64,000 nt of DNA from Methylovorus glucosotrophus. Lineage in GTDB: Bacteria > Pseudomonadota > Gammaproteobacteria > Burkholderiales > Methylophilaceae. The DNA lies in the NCBI RefSeq assembly GCF_009858335.1, contig NZ_VMSE01000001.1, positions 248,001 through 312,000 on the forward strand. Reading direction: 5' to 3'. The notes below the pieces were generated by a model. It made no database searches and was not told where the DNA came from. It worked only from the letters and a program-made list of their open reading frames with translations. Positions within the stretch are counted from its first letter, which is position 1; the number at the start of each line of letters is the position of its first letter. The position numbers and the translations under genes are program-made. Positions 10,651 through 20,364 of this stretch are shown piece after piece.

Positions 10651-11121
10651 ATGCAAAACAAAGTAGACAATGTCAACTATAAGTTGAGCGATGCTCATGG
10701 CCTTTTTGAGCAATTGCATCTCCTGATGCATGTGTTTCGCGCACAGCAATTCCGTCTGATTCGTGAACAGGCGCTGGACATGACGCATATGGAATACAAG
10801 GCGCTGGGGTTTTTTGCGCGGCATCCCCATGCCACATTGAGCGATCTCGTCACCCACTCGGGACGCGATAAAGCCCAGCTCGCACGGCTGATCACGGACC
10901 TTCGCAAAAAAGGCCTGCTGGATGCCCAGCCCGATGAACACGATCGCCGCAGCACCCGGCTTAATCTATCTGCGCAGGGGGCTGCCATCATCCACGGACT
11001 GCAGGAAGCCGAGCATGCACTGTCGGCCCAGGCGGTACAGGGCTTGAGCGAAGAAGAGCATCAGCAATTGTTGCGCTTGCTGAAGAAGGTGGGCAGCAAT
11101 CTCGACAAATCCCAGGAGTAA
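10651..11121 (+). CDS. MarR-family transcriptional regulator
   Basis: 156 residues from the ATG at 10651. The winged helix is clear: LSDLVTHSGRDKAQLARLITDLRKKGLL (about residues 62-90) followed by the wing QPDEHDRRSTRLNLSAQG, the standard MarR signature with D-x-R-S. Flanking helices form the dimer interface. It is divergent from the siderophore reductase gene, and two near-identical palindromes lie between and just inside the gene start, so autoregulation plus control of the reductase is likely. In E. coli the reductase homologue YqjH is controlled by YqjI, which belongs to a different family. Confidence 0.93.
   Translation: MQNKVDNVNYKLSDAHGLFEQLHLLMHVFRAQQFRLIREQALDMTHMEYKALGFFARHPHATLSDLVTHSGRDKAQLARLITDLRKKGLLDAQPDEHDRRSTRLNLSAQGAAIIHGLQEAEHALSAQAVQGLSEEEHQQLLRLLKKVGSNLDKSQE
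10663..10677. promoter_or_regulatory. Operator palindrome 2 (one mismatch) overlapping the MarR gene start
   Basis: GTAGACA-A-TGTCAAC matches palindrome 1 in layout (7-1-7) with one mismatch in symmetry. Its centre is 31 bp from the centre of the first, three helical turns, placing both on the same DNA face. Confidence 0.6.
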
Positions 11122-11204
11122 TACAACCCTGGGGCCGCACATGGCTGCTGCCCCGTTGCATGGTGTGCATGACGAGGCTCGGTCATGTCTCAGGCCCGCA
11201 CGAT

Positions 11205-14200
11205 TCACCCCTCCAGATGAATCTCCATCACATGGTCTACCCCGTCATTGACCAGCATCAGGGTGTTGGGCGGCCAGCCTTCCATCAGCTGCCCGTCCAG
11301 CCATATCTGCTTCATGACGTTGTGGTGGCTGCCGGTACAGCGGAAGTTGAGCTGGTAATGCGTTTGCTGATAGCGATAGCGGATCTGATACGTGGTCCAG
11401 TCAGCAGGAATGCGCGGATGGATGAGCAGGCGATCTTCGCGTAACTCCAGCCCCAGCAGGGTTTCCAGGCCCAGGCGATACATCCAGCCTGCCGCGCCGG
11501 TGTACCAGCTCCAGCCGCCACGGCCCATGTGCGCTTCTGCCGTATAAATATCTGCACTCATCACATAAGGCTCCACCTTGTAACGCAGCATGTCTTGCGG
11601 GTGGCTGCCATGGTGAATGGGGTTCAGCATGCCATATAGCGCCCAGGCCTGCTCGGTGTCGCCTTGCATGGCGTAGGCCATGCTGGCCCACACGCCGGCA
11701 TGGGTATATTGCCCGCCATTTTCGCGGATGCCGGGTACATAGCCCTTGATATAGCCGGGTTGCAGGCTGGAGGTATCAAATGCCGGAGTCAGCAGGCGAA
11801 TGAGCTTTTCATCGCGCATGACCAGGCGTTCATTCACCGCTTTCATCGCCATGCGGGCGCGCATGGGATTGCCACCGCCGGAGATGATGGCCCAGCTCTG
11901 GCTGATGGAGTCGATCTGACATTCGCTATTGCTGCTGGAGCCCAGTGGTGTGCCATCGTCAAAATAGGCGCGGCGATACCAGCTGCCATCCCAGGCATGG
12001 GCTTCAATATGCTGGCGCAACAGGGCGGCCTGCCCGGTGCAGAATTCGGCAAAGGCGCTATCGTGGCGGCTTTGCGCCAGGGCGGCAAACTGGGTCAGAT
12101 TGTCAAACAGGAACCAGGCCAGCCACACGCTCTCGCCCTGACCTGCCCGGCCGACCAGATTCATGCCATCGTTCCAGTCGCCACAGCCCATGAGCGGCAA
12201 CTGGTGCACGCCAAAGCGCAAGCCATGGCGGATGGCCCGCACGCAATGCTCGTAAAGCGTGGCTTCTTCGGCCGAGCGCTGCGGCTGGTCGTAATAGGAT
12301 TCCTCTTCCTGATTCAGCAGACGCCCTTCCAGGAAGGAAATGCGGCTATCCAGCACGGCGACATCGCCCGTGGTCTGCACATAGCGGCAGGTGGCGTAGG
12401 GCAGCCACAGATAATCATCCGAGAAGTGGGTGCGTACGCCTTGCCCGGCGGGCGGATGCCACCAGTGCTGCACATCGCCCTCACTGAACTGGCGTTCGGC
12501 GCAGGTGATAAGCTGCTGACGTGCCAGCCCTGGCGTGGTGTGCACCAGCGCCATGGTGTCTTGCAGCTGGTCACGGAAACCATAAGCCCCACCGGATTGG
12601 TAGTAACCACTGCGTGCCCATATGCGGCACGCCAGCGTCTGGTAAAGCAGCCAGCCATTGGTGAGAATATCCATGGCTCGATCAGGCGTCGTTACCTGCA
12701 CCGCACCCAGGGTCACTTCCCAGTAAGCCTTCACCTTTTCCAGGGCAGCATCGGCACCGGCAGGTCCGCAATATTGCTGAATATAGTGGTGCACTTCGTC
12801 GGTATTGGCGCCTGCGCCGAATACAAAAACGACTTCGCGTGTCTGACCTTCGGCCAGCTCCAGTGGCGCCTGAATGGCGGCACAAGGGTCCAGGCAGGCG
12901 CCGGTGCGGCCTGACAAGCGCTTGCGTTGCATGGCAGCGGGCTTGGCGAGTGTGCCATTACGCCCGATAAACTCGGCGCGGTTGCCCGACATGGAGCGCT
13001 CACTCAGGTTAACCTGGGCAAATACCACGCGATTCGCACACTCCTGGCCATACTGGTTGCGTGCCAATAAGGCGTGGTTGTGGGGGTCGATTTCAGTCAC
13101 CACGTGCATCATGTTGGCATGGCGCCACTGCCCCAGCACCAGCTCCCAGTAGCCAGTGAGCGATAGCTTGCGTGCGCGACCCGAGTGATTGCTCAGTTTG
13201 ATCACCACAAACTTGACGGGCGCATCCATGGCGACAAAGGTGGTCAGCTCGGAGCGTATGCCCGCTTCTTCATGCTCGAATACGCTATAGCCGAAACCAT
13301 GACGGCAGACATAGCCCGACAGGCCGCGCGCCGGCAAGGGTGTCGGTGACCAGAAAGCGCCGGATTCTTCATCGCGTACATAAAAAGCCTCGCCGCTGCT
13401 ATCGCTCATGGGGTCGTTATGCCAGGTGGTGAGGCGGAACTCGTGGGCGTTCTCAACCCAGGTATAGCTGCTGCCGCTTTCGCTGATCACCATGCCGATA
13501 TGCGGGCTGGCGATCACATTTGACCATGGTGCCGGGGTCGTGGCACCGGGCGGCAAGGTGATGATGTATTCGCGTCCATCCTCGGAGAATCCGCCCAGGC
13601 CATTGAAGAACTGGCGCGATGGTGCAAGCAGCGGTACGTTGGGGGTGCTTTCATGCGGCAATACCGGCTGCAGCATATCGGATACCCGCTCGCTGGAGAC
13701 GCGGCGATCAATCTGCTCAATCAAGGTATCTGCCGTATCGTGCAACACCACACGGGCGACCGAGAGCAGCAGTACACGGGCATCTTCCGACAGCTCCTCC
13801 GCCCGACGAATGAAAATGCCGCCCGGTTTATCCATGACCTGCGCTTCGGAGCCGGTATTGATCAGCCCCATGATCTGGTCGTGCAGCAGGGCGCGATAGC
13901 CGGAAAAATCCTCATTGATGATCACCAGGTCGACCACCAGCCCCTTCATGCGCCAATAGGCATGGGCTTGTAGCGCCTGCTTCACCAGATTCAGGCGGCT
14001 GATATCGCCCACCCGCAGCAGCACAATCGGCAGATCACCGGAAATGCCAAAGCGCCACAGGCCGGATTGCCCCTGCTGATTGCGCAGGATGACGGCAGAC
14101 GGAGCCCGGCGCAAAGCGCTGGCGTAAATGATGGAGGCGGCCAGGCGTGCATAGGTCTGGGCATCGGCCTCGCTGGCATTGATCAGGCGCAATACTTCCT

Positions 14201-17200
14201 GGCTATGAAACCAGGCCATCTCGAATGCGCGGTCCACGAAGTGGCGATCACAGTATTTATCCAGCAGAGCAAGTGCCTGCTCACGGGTATCTGCCACGCC
14301 GGAAATAATCTGGATCACGGCCGAAGCATCGGCGGGCAGGCTGATATTGCAACGGATGGCGACGATAGGATCCAGCACGGAACCTGCGCTATTGGAGAGC
14401 AGTGCTGGTCCGGCGCGACTATCCATGACCACCGGATGGCTGGCGGTACGTCCGCGCCCAATAAACTGGGCGCGGTCTGTTTCAAACGACAAGGTGCCCG
14501 CCACCGCTCCGGGGGCTGCCAGCAGATGGAACATCCATGGCACCTGTTCCTCAGGCGTGCGCGGGCGGCGCGTGCAGAGAATGGCCTGGCGATCTGCCAG
14601 AATCTCGGTTTGCACAAACAGATTGCTGAACGCCCGGTGCGCCAGATCGGCATTCAGCGGGGCCAGCACCACCTCGGCATAGGTGGTGATTTCAATGCGC
14701 CTGTGCCGTGAGGATAGATTCGCCAGCGTCACGCGGCGGATTTCGACATCATCTTCCGGCGAAACGCTGATCTCGGTGTGGGTTTCAATGGCCTGATCGC
14801 GCAGGCGGTACTCGGCTCGCCCCTGCACGAAAATCGCCTCAAAACTATCGGTTTTGCCATGGGTGGGTTGGTAAGCACTTGACCAGTAATAGCCGGTATC
14901 GCGATCGCGCAGGTAAATGAAGGTACCAAAGCCATCCATGGTGGCATCTTCACGCCAGCGGGTAATGGCCAGATCACGCCAGCGGCTGTAGCCGCCACCG
15001 GAGTTGGTGACCATGACATGGTAATGGCCGTTGGAAAGTAAATGCACTTCTGGCAGGGTGGTGTGCGGGTTGGTAAGCACTCGCATGAGCGAACCACGAT
15101 CTGTCACCGGAGGTCTGGCAGCCGCACTTACTTCTGCGGCATGCGGATGCAGAGTGTCGCCCTTCTTGGGCACGCGCTCCTGCAGCAGCAAGGCCGTAGC
15201 CTGGACGGCAGGGGCCGCCATGAAGCGGCGTTGCATGGGCGCATCGCGCAGCACATGGTCAAACGCCAGCAAGCTCATGCCCTGATGGTGCACCATGTAA
15301 GACTTCACCACCGCATGGGTTTTGCCGCGCGGCACGCGTGAGGGTGTGTAATCGATGGCTTCATAAAAGCCGAACTGCCCGCTAAAGCCCAGGCCCGCCA
15401 TGGCTTGCAGGTTACGGCAGGCCTCGCGTGGCATGACGATCAGCGCCAGCGCCGTGGCGTAAGGGGCAATCACCAAATCATCTGCCAGGCCGCGCTTGAA
15501 GCCCAGCCCCGGCACGCCAAATGCCCGGTACTGATAGACATGGCTGGCGTCAGTAGCGTTGTAGCAGGATTCGGAAATACCCCAGGGGATGCCGCGCTGC
15601 CGCCCATATTCAATCTGGCGCAACACCACGGCTTTGCAGGTCTGGTCCAGCAGGGTGTTGTCGTAGCTGGGCATCATCAGCCGCGGCATCAGGTATTCAA
15701 ACATGGAGCCGCTCCATGAGATCAGGCTCAGTTCGCCACCCTGGCTCGTCAGCAGGCGGCCGAGGGTGAACCAGTGCTTCTGCGGCAGCTTTCCTTCGGC
15801 GATGAACAGAAAGCTGGCAAGGCGCGCTTCCGAGGCCAGCAGATCGTAGCAGGAGGGGTCGCGCCTGCGTTCGCGCACGTCGTAGCCTATGCTCAACAAA
15901 CCACTTTCGGCGTCATACAAGAAGTCGGCATCCATGACCGCCAATTGGGCACATTGCGCCATCAGGTCATCAATACGCGCATGGCGCGACTGGATTTCGT
16001 GGGGTGCGCTCCCGTCATCCGGCACATGATGAGGGCTGGATGACAGCAGCGATAACTCCTGATAGGCCGCCAGGCATTGCTTGTCCAGTGCATCTAGCCA
16101 GGTGCCGAGCTGCGCGTCGGTGGTTCCTTCGTTAGCCAGCGATATCGCCAGCGCGGCGGCGCTGTCGTGCAGTTGCTCCAGTATCGTGAAGGCCGCAGTC
16201 GGACTGGGTAAGGCAAGGCCAGGTGCGCAAAGCGCGTTCAGCTGCTTGCGCAGCCAGCCGAGGTGCGATTGGGCATCAGCGCCAGCGGTGGCGGGCACAT
16301 GTTCCTCCAGCACCAGAAAGGTATCCTGCAAGCCGTGGAATGTCTGCGACGGTAGCGTGGTCTGCTTTTTCAACTCCAGCAGGCCCATTTGCAGGGTTAG
16401 CAGGCAGCCCGCCAGATTGCCGCTATCCACGGACGAGACATAGTGCGGGCGCAGTACTTCCAGCGTGCGGGTGTCATACCAGTTGTAAAAGTGGCCGCGA
16501 TAGCGCTCCAGCAAGGCCATGGTGGATAGCGTGTGCTCGCTGCGCGTGATCAGCTCCCCGGCCGAAAGATAGCCCAGGTCATAGGCCGCCAGATTGGAGG
16601 TCAGGGCCATGCCGATATTGGTGGGTGAGGTGCGGCTCGCGATCATGCCCGCGGGGAATTCCTGGAAATTATCCGGCGGCAGCCAGTGATCATCCGGCCC
16701 GACCAGCGTGGCGAAATACTGCCAGGTGCGCCGCGCCTGCTTGCGCAGGAACAGCCGCTGTTCGGATGTAAGCTCGGCTGTGGTCTTGGGCAGCGGCAGG
16801 CTGATGCGCCAGGCGATGACGGGCGCGATGAACCACGCGAGCAAGACAGGCAGGATGATTTGCCAGGCAATCACTTGCCCTTGTTGCATGAGGCCGAGCA
16901 GGCTGGCAAACAGCGCGATGGCGAGGAAAGGCGCTATCCACATTTCCTGTACAAAGTCGCCTAGGGTGCGTTTGGCATTGCGCACGGCATAGGCGCGGGT
17001 ATGCCATAGCAACAGCCCGCGGCGGGTAAACAGCATGCGCAAGCCGGAGCGCAGTATCGCATCGAGCGCAATCAGGGCTTCATAAGGCAAAAATACCAGG
17101 GTCAGCAGACCTGTCGACAGCGGTGGCATGATGGATTTGCCGGTCTGCGTCAGGTGCACAAGCCAGTCGCGGTCATCGGGTTTATGCCAGAGGTCAACCA

Positions 17201-19928
17201 GGCTGGTCAGTAGCATGGGTGCAAACAGCACGATGAGGATGAGGCTGGTCCAGAATATGGCGTCGCCTACCCCGAGCAGCCAGCCGCTTGCCAGCAGCAT
17301 GAGCAAGGCCGGGGCCACCATGCTGCGTCGCAGATTGTCGAAGATTTTCCATATCGAGAGCGCGTTGATCGGATTAGCGGCGCGTTGTCCGCGCTCCCCG
17401 CTTTCGCCTGCCGGGCCGGGTACGCGCGGGAAAAGCCAGCCCACCAGCTGCCAGTCGCCGCGCATCCAGCGGTGGCGGCGGCTGACATCTGCCAGATAAC
17501 TGGCGGGGTAATCCTCAATCAGCACCACATCGCTCACCAGCGCCGAGCGGGCATAGCCACTCTCCAGCAGATCGTGGCTCAGGATCAGGTTGTCCGGAAA
17601 CTGCTGGTCCACCACCTGGCGAAAGGCATCCACATCGTAGATACCCTTGCCGATAAAGGAGCCCTCACCAAACAGATCCTGATACACATCCGATATCTCG
17701 CGCGTATAAGGGTCTATGCCGGATTCCCCGGCAAACAGCCGGGTAAACCAGGAGGATGTGGCACTGGTCAGGCTGGTGGCGGCGCGTGGCTGCAAAATCG
17801 CATAGCCCTCCACGATACGGCCCTGCCTGGTGTCGTACACCGGACGATTCAGCGGGTGTGCCATATTGCCGACCAGAGTGCGCGCGGTATCGCGCGGCAG
17901 CTGGGTGTCGGTGTCCAGGGTGATCACATAGCGCACGTGCGGGAACAGCGATGTATCGCCGACAATCTCCGCAAACGCGGCCTGCCCGCTGCCGCGCAGC
18001 AGCGCATTGAACTGCTCCAGCTTGCCGCGCTTGCGTTCATAGCCCATCCATAAACGTTCCACCGGGTTCCAGGTGCGCGGGCGATGCAGCAGGTAAAAGA
18101 TGCAGGGGCGGTCATCGCGATAAGTCGTGTTGAGCGTGGCAATCGCCTGATGCGCATGGGCCAGCAAGGCCGCATCCGTCGGCAGGCTGTCGGTCAGTGC
18201 ATCGGGAAAGTCGGTGAGCAGGGCAAAGTAAAGCTGGGCATCGCGATTCCCCAGATAGCGTATTTCCAGCGCTTCCATGTAGGCATCAATCGCGGCCATC
18301 GAGGTGAGCAGTGTGGGCACGATGACCATGGTGCAATGCTCGGGCGGAATGCCTTGCGAAAAATCCAGCCGCGGCAATACACGCGGTCTGAGCATCCAGG
18401 TGGCTACCAGATTGACCAGCGTGACCGACAAGGTGGAAAGGCCAATCATGCTGAGCACGGCAAACAGCCAGTAATACATGCTGCCCAGCGCCAGCGGTTG
18501 CAGCTGGCGCAGTACGATGAACGCGGAGAGCGCCGTCAGCAGCGCCATTGGCGCTAGATACACCAGCAGCCGGTGCCGCAGATAAAACTGTCGCGCCAGT
18601 ATCTTCCAGGAGGGTGGGCGGCCCATGGCTTTTTCCAGCACGGGCAAGCCGTGATCGACCAGAAAATAGCCGACATGGGCGGTGCGGTGTGCCGCTCCCA
18701 GGCTTGCTACAGCGAGTCTGGCCTGCGCAATGGCGGCTTCGGCGACCACAGGCTCGGCTTTGCCACAACGGCGTGCCACATCTTCAATCACATGCCGGTA
18801 ACGGTCCCGCGTGGTGAAATCTTGCACGGCATACATGGCTGCCGGGTCATTGCGCAAGACCTGCTCGACCTTGCTGAGCGACTCCACATAATTACGCCAA
18901 TCCATGGTGCCGATAAAGCGCAGGCTGCTGATGCTGTTGGCAATCGAAATCTGGTTGGCAGCGGCGGTACGGCTGGCTGCCTCGGAAAGCTGGGTGGCGG
19001 TGACGCCCTGCTCCTGCAGCTTGTGCTCTACCCACGCTTGCACAAAAGCCATGGCCGAGCCATGCGCTTGCAGGCGCGAGTAAAACTCCTCTACAAACGG
19101 CGCGGTCAGCGGCACGTCGGCATTGGCAAACTCGGCCAGCAATTGAATCAACAGCTGCGGCTCCTGCTCTGCCGTCGTCAGCATGCGGTCTGCCCAGGCG
19201 ATGGCAGCATCGCGCTCTTCGCGGCGGCGGGCAATGCGTACGCCCACCCGGCGCAGGTTTTCCAGCAGCGCCAGTTGCAGCATGATGGGGAATGCCCACA
19301 ACTCGCCCAAGCGCAATACCTCCACGCTCTGGTAAGCCTCCACTACCTGGCTAGCGTTGTCGTTATCCACGCGGCCATCCATATGCGAGATCAGCGCCAG
19401 CGCCAGATCATAAATACGCGGAAACCCGGCCGAGATGCCATTCGCCAGCCGTGGCAGCTGGCGACTATAGCCGCGCGGCAAGTGCCGCTTGGCCAGGCTG
19501 ATCTGTTGCTCGATCAGGTAAAAGTTATCCAGCAGCCAGCTTTCGGCGGGCACCAGATGCTGGCCCTCGGTGGCGGCGGTGGTCACGACTTCATAGGCAG
19601 CCAGAAGCACTCGTGCATTGTCTGCCAGTCGGGGCAGCAGGTGGTCCGGGCCCGGCCCCGGCGTCAGCACATGCTGGGTGGCCAGCATGGCGGCATGCCG
19701 TTTCAGCTGTTCTATGCTGAACAATTCGGAGCGCAACAATTCCGTATCCTGCTCACTATGCCGGGGATGGCGGGGTCGCGACGAAAAGCCGAGTTCCTTG
19801 ATGATGATCTGCTCCTGGTGAAAGTGCGGCCAATCACCGTGCGAAGGTAGCGGCGCGGTTATTGAATGGCAGAGTGTTGCTGGCTTGCGGAAGGGACGAG
19901 TGGGTTGCGATTGCCATGAAGCAGGCAT
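11205..19928 (-). CDS. ndvB: Cyclic beta-1,2-glucan synthase (NdvB/ChvB family)
   Basis: A 2907-residue protein, the expected giant size. It polymerises UDP-glucose into beta-1,2-glucan and cyclises it for the periplasm. An N-terminal region is followed by membrane helices (about residues 445-510), a GT84 transferase domain with VITLDTDTQLPR (about 670) and RHRWMRGDWQ (about 820), more helices (about 865-945 and 990-1040), a glucoamylase-like domain containing GIPWGISESCYN (about 1455), and a C-terminal GH94 phosphorylase-type domain with GCGDWNDGMN (about 2580). Osmoadaptation and host contact are known roles. The start is uncertain: the ATG at 19928 lies in a strong hairpin and lacks a ribosome-binding site, so translation may begin downstream. 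Confidence 0.95.
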   Translation of the reverse strand: MPASWQSQPTRPFRKPATLCHSITAPLPSHGDWPHFHQEQIIIKELGFSSRPRHPRHSEQDTELLRSELFSIEQLKRHAAMLATQHVLTPGPGPDHLLPRLADNARVLLAAYEVVTTAATEGQHLVPAESWLLDNFYLIEQQISLAKRHLPRGYSRQLPRLANGISAGFPRIYDLALALISHMDGRVDNDNASQVVEAYQSVEVLRLGELWAFPIMLQLALLENLRRVGVRIARRREERDAAIAWADRMLTTAEQEPQLLIQLLAEFANADVPLTAPFVEEFYSRLQAHGSAMAFVQAWVEHKLQEQGVTATQLSEAASRTAAANQISIANSISSLRFIGTMDWRNYVESLSKVEQVLRNDPAAMYAVQDFTTRDRYRHVIEDVARRCGKAEPVVAEAAIAQARLAVASLGAAHRTAHVGYFLVDHGLPVLEKAMGRPPSWKILARQFYLRHRLLVYLAPMALLTALSAFIVLRQLQPLALGSMYYWLFAVLSMIGLSTLSVTLVNLVATWMLRPRVLPRLDFSQGIPPEHCTMVIVPTLLTSMAAIDAYMEALEIRYLGNRDAQLYFALLTDFPDALTDSLPTDAALLAHAHQAIATLNTTYRDDRPCIFYLLHRPRTWNPVERLWMGYERKRGKLEQFNALLRGSGQAAFAEIVGDTSLFPHVRYVITLDTDTQLPRDTARTLVGNMAHPLNRPVYDTRQGRIVEGYAILQPRAATSLTSATSSWFTRLFAGESGIDPYTREISDVYQDLFGEGSFIGKGIYDVDAFRQVVDQQFPDNLILSHDLLESGYARSALVSDVVLIEDYPASYLADVSRRHRWMRGDWQLVGWLFPRVPGPAGESGERGQRAANPINALSIWKIFDNLRRSMVAPALLMLLASGWLLGVGDAIFWTSLILIVLFAPMLLTSLVDLWHKPDDRDWLVHLTQTGKSIMPPLSTGLLTLVFLPYEALIALDAILRSGLRMLFTRRGLLLWHTRAYAVRNAKRTLGDFVQEMWIAPFLAIALFASLLGLMQQGQVIAWQIILPVLLAWFIAPVIAWRISLPLPKTTAELTSEQRLFLRKQARRTWQYFATLVGPDDHWLPPDNFQEFPAGMIASRTSPTNIGMALTSNLAAYDLGYLSAGELITRSEHTLSTMALLERYRGHFYNWYDTRTLEVLRPHYVSSVDSGNLAGCLLTLQMGLLELKKQTTLPSQTFHGLQDTFLVLEEHVPATAGADAQSHLGWLRKQLNALCAPGLALPSPTAAFTILEQLHDSAAALAISLANEGTTDAQLGTWLDALDKQCLAAYQELSLLSSSPHHVPDDGSAPHEIQSRHARIDDLMAQCAQLAVMDADFLYDAESGLLSIGYDVRERRRDPSCYDLLASEARLASFLFIAEGKLPQKHWFTLGRLLTSQGGELSLISWSGSMFEYLMPRLMMPSYDNTLLDQTCKAVVLRQIEYGRQRGIPWGISESCYNATDASHVYQYRAFGVPGLGFKRGLADDLVIAPYATALALIVMPREACRNLQAMAGLGFSGQFGFYEAIDYTPSRVPRGKTHAVVKSYMVHHQGMSLLAFDHVLRDAPMQRRFMAAPAVQATALLLQERVPKKGDTLHPHAAEVSAAARPPVTDRGSLMRVLTNPHTTLPEVHLLSNGHYHVMVTNSGGGYSRWRDLAITRWREDATMDGFGTFIYLRDRDTGYYWSSAYQPTHGKTDSFEAIFVQGRAEYRLRDQAIETHTEISVSPEDDVEIRRVTLANLSSRHRRIEITTYAEVVLAPLNADLAHRAFSNLFVQTEILADRQAILCTRRPRTPEEQVPWMFHLLAAPGAVAGTLSFETDRAQFIGRGRTASHPVVMDSRAGPALLSNSAGSVLDPIVAIRCNISLPADASAVIQIISGVADTREQALALLDKYCDRHFVDRAFEMAWFHSQEVLRLINASEADAQTYARLAASIIYASALRRAPSAVILRNQQGQSGLWRFGISGDLPIVLLRVGDISRLNLVKQALQAHAYWRMKGLVVDLVIINEDFSGYRALLHDQIMGLINTGSEAQVMDKPGGIFIRRAEELSEDARVLLLSVARVVLHDTADTLIEQIDRRVSSERVSDMLQPVLPHESTPNVPLLAPSRQFFNGLGGFSEDGREYIITLPPGATTPAPWSNVIASPHIGMVISESGSSYTWVENAHEFRLTTWHNDPMSDSSGEAFYVRDEESGAFWSPTPLPARGLSGYVCRHGFGYSVFEHEEAGIRSELTTFVAMDAPVKFVVIKLSNHSGRARKLSLTGYWELVLGQWRHANMMHVVTEIDPHNHALLARNQYGQECANRVVFAQVNLSERSMSGNRAEFIGRNGTLAKPAAMQRKRLSGRTGACLDPCAAIQAPLELAEGQTREVVFVFGAGANTDEVHHYIQQYCGPAGADAALEKVKAYWEVTLGAVQVTTPDRAMDILTNGWLLYQTLACRIWARSGYYQSGGAYGFRDQLQDTMALVHTTPGLARQQLITCAERQFSEGDVQHWWHPPAGQGVRTHFSDDYLWLPYATCRYVQTTGDVAVLDSRISFLEGRLLNQEEESYYDQPQRSAEEATLYEHCVRAIRHGLRFGVHQLPLMGCGDWNDGMNLVGRAGQGESVWLAWFLFDNLTQFAALAQSRHDSAFAEFCTGQAALLRQHIEAHAWDGSWYRRAYFDDGTPLGSSSNSECQIDSISQSWAIISGGGNPMRARMAMKAVNERLVMRDEKLIRLLTPAFDTSSLQPGYIKGYVPGIRENGGQYTHAGVWASMAYAMQGDTEQAWALYGMLNPIHHGSHPQDMLRYKVEPYVMSADIYTAEAHMGRGGWSWYTGAAGWMYRLGLETLLGLELREDRLLIHPRIPADWTTYQIRYRYQQTHYQLNFRCTGSHHNVMKQIWLDGQLMEGWPPNTLMLVNDGVDHVMEIHLEG

Positions 19929-19948
19929 GCTTGCCTGCGTTTCATGGC
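19913..19948. repeat. Long inverted repeat over the annotated ndvB start
   Basis: GCCATGAA-GCAGGCA (19913-19927) pairs with TGCCTGC-GT-TTCATGGC (19932-19948): 15 pairs with one 2-base bulge and a 4-base loop. The ndvB start codon is at the loop edge, so the structure could occlude initiation; it also lies 9 bases after the upstream small gene's stop. Confidence 0.75.
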
Positions 19949-19956
19949 CGATGAGA

Positions 19957-20085
19957 TCAGTGCTTGTCGGGCGTTAAAAATGGCTTGATGTCATCTTTTT
20001 TGGTTTTTTTGGCGGCGCGCTTTTCCTTGGCGCTCATCACGGGTTTTTTCTTGTCGGCTTTGTTGCTTTTCTGTTCCTTGCTCAT
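19957..20085 (-). CDS. Small Lys-rich hypothetical protein
   Basis: A 42-residue, strongly basic protein (MSKEQKSNKADKKKPVMSAK...), about one third lysine. The start at 20085 is supported by an AGGAG ribosome-binding site 9 bases upstream; a longer reading frame to 20244 has no such support. It lies immediately upstream of ndvB on the same strand. I do not recognise a named family; short lysine-rich proteins of this kind are common in proteobacteria and may bind nucleic acid. It could also act as a leader for ndvB. The function is unknown. Confidence 0.6.
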   Translation of the reverse strand: MSKEQKSNKADKKKPVMSAKEKRAAKKTKKDDIKPFLTPDKH

Positions 20086-20199
20086 GCTCGATACTCCTGA
20101 AAAGGGAAGGGAATGCATAGGGAATGCCCAGATTGGCAGGGAGGGAATGGATCTGCCCGGGCAGCTTTCCGAGCTGTTACTTTTAGCCTGAATTTTCAG

Positions 20200-20225
20200 G
20201 TCTGTCTGTGCGCCACCAGACAGAC
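20200..20225. repeat. Inverted repeat in the divergent region upstream of the first Crp/Fnr gene
   Basis: GTCTGTCTG and CAGACAGAC pair perfectly around an 8-base loop. It lies between the divergent small Lys-rich gene and the Crp/Fnr gene; role unknown. Confidence 0.5.
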
Positions 20226-20264
20226 AGGCGGTGGATTGCCACACTTGATTGCCGCGCCTGGTCT

Positions 20265-20282
20265 ATGTACGGTAGCGTACAT
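20265..20282. promoter_or_regulatory. 18-bp palindrome, candidate Crp/Fnr operator
   Basis: ATGTACG-GTAG-CGTACAT is perfectly symmetric and lies 83 bases before the Crp/Fnr start at 20365, a reasonable place for autoregulation. It differs from the classic TGTGA/TCACA Crp site, as does the regulator's recognition helix (VRREGVTEAA). Confidence 0.5.
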
Positions 20283-20364
20283 ATCAGTGCTATTGTCTTG
20301 AACTAAAGTAGAGGCTAAAGATAGCCTTGTCTAACAAGGCGCTGCATCTCAGAAAGGGGAGCCT

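Noticed and set aside
11664..12914. Long plus-strand open frame opposite ndvB (416 codons), and others at 18573-19850
   Set aside because: They are antisense shadows of the high-GC ndvB gene, with low-complexity His/Gln/Gly-rich translations and no motif.
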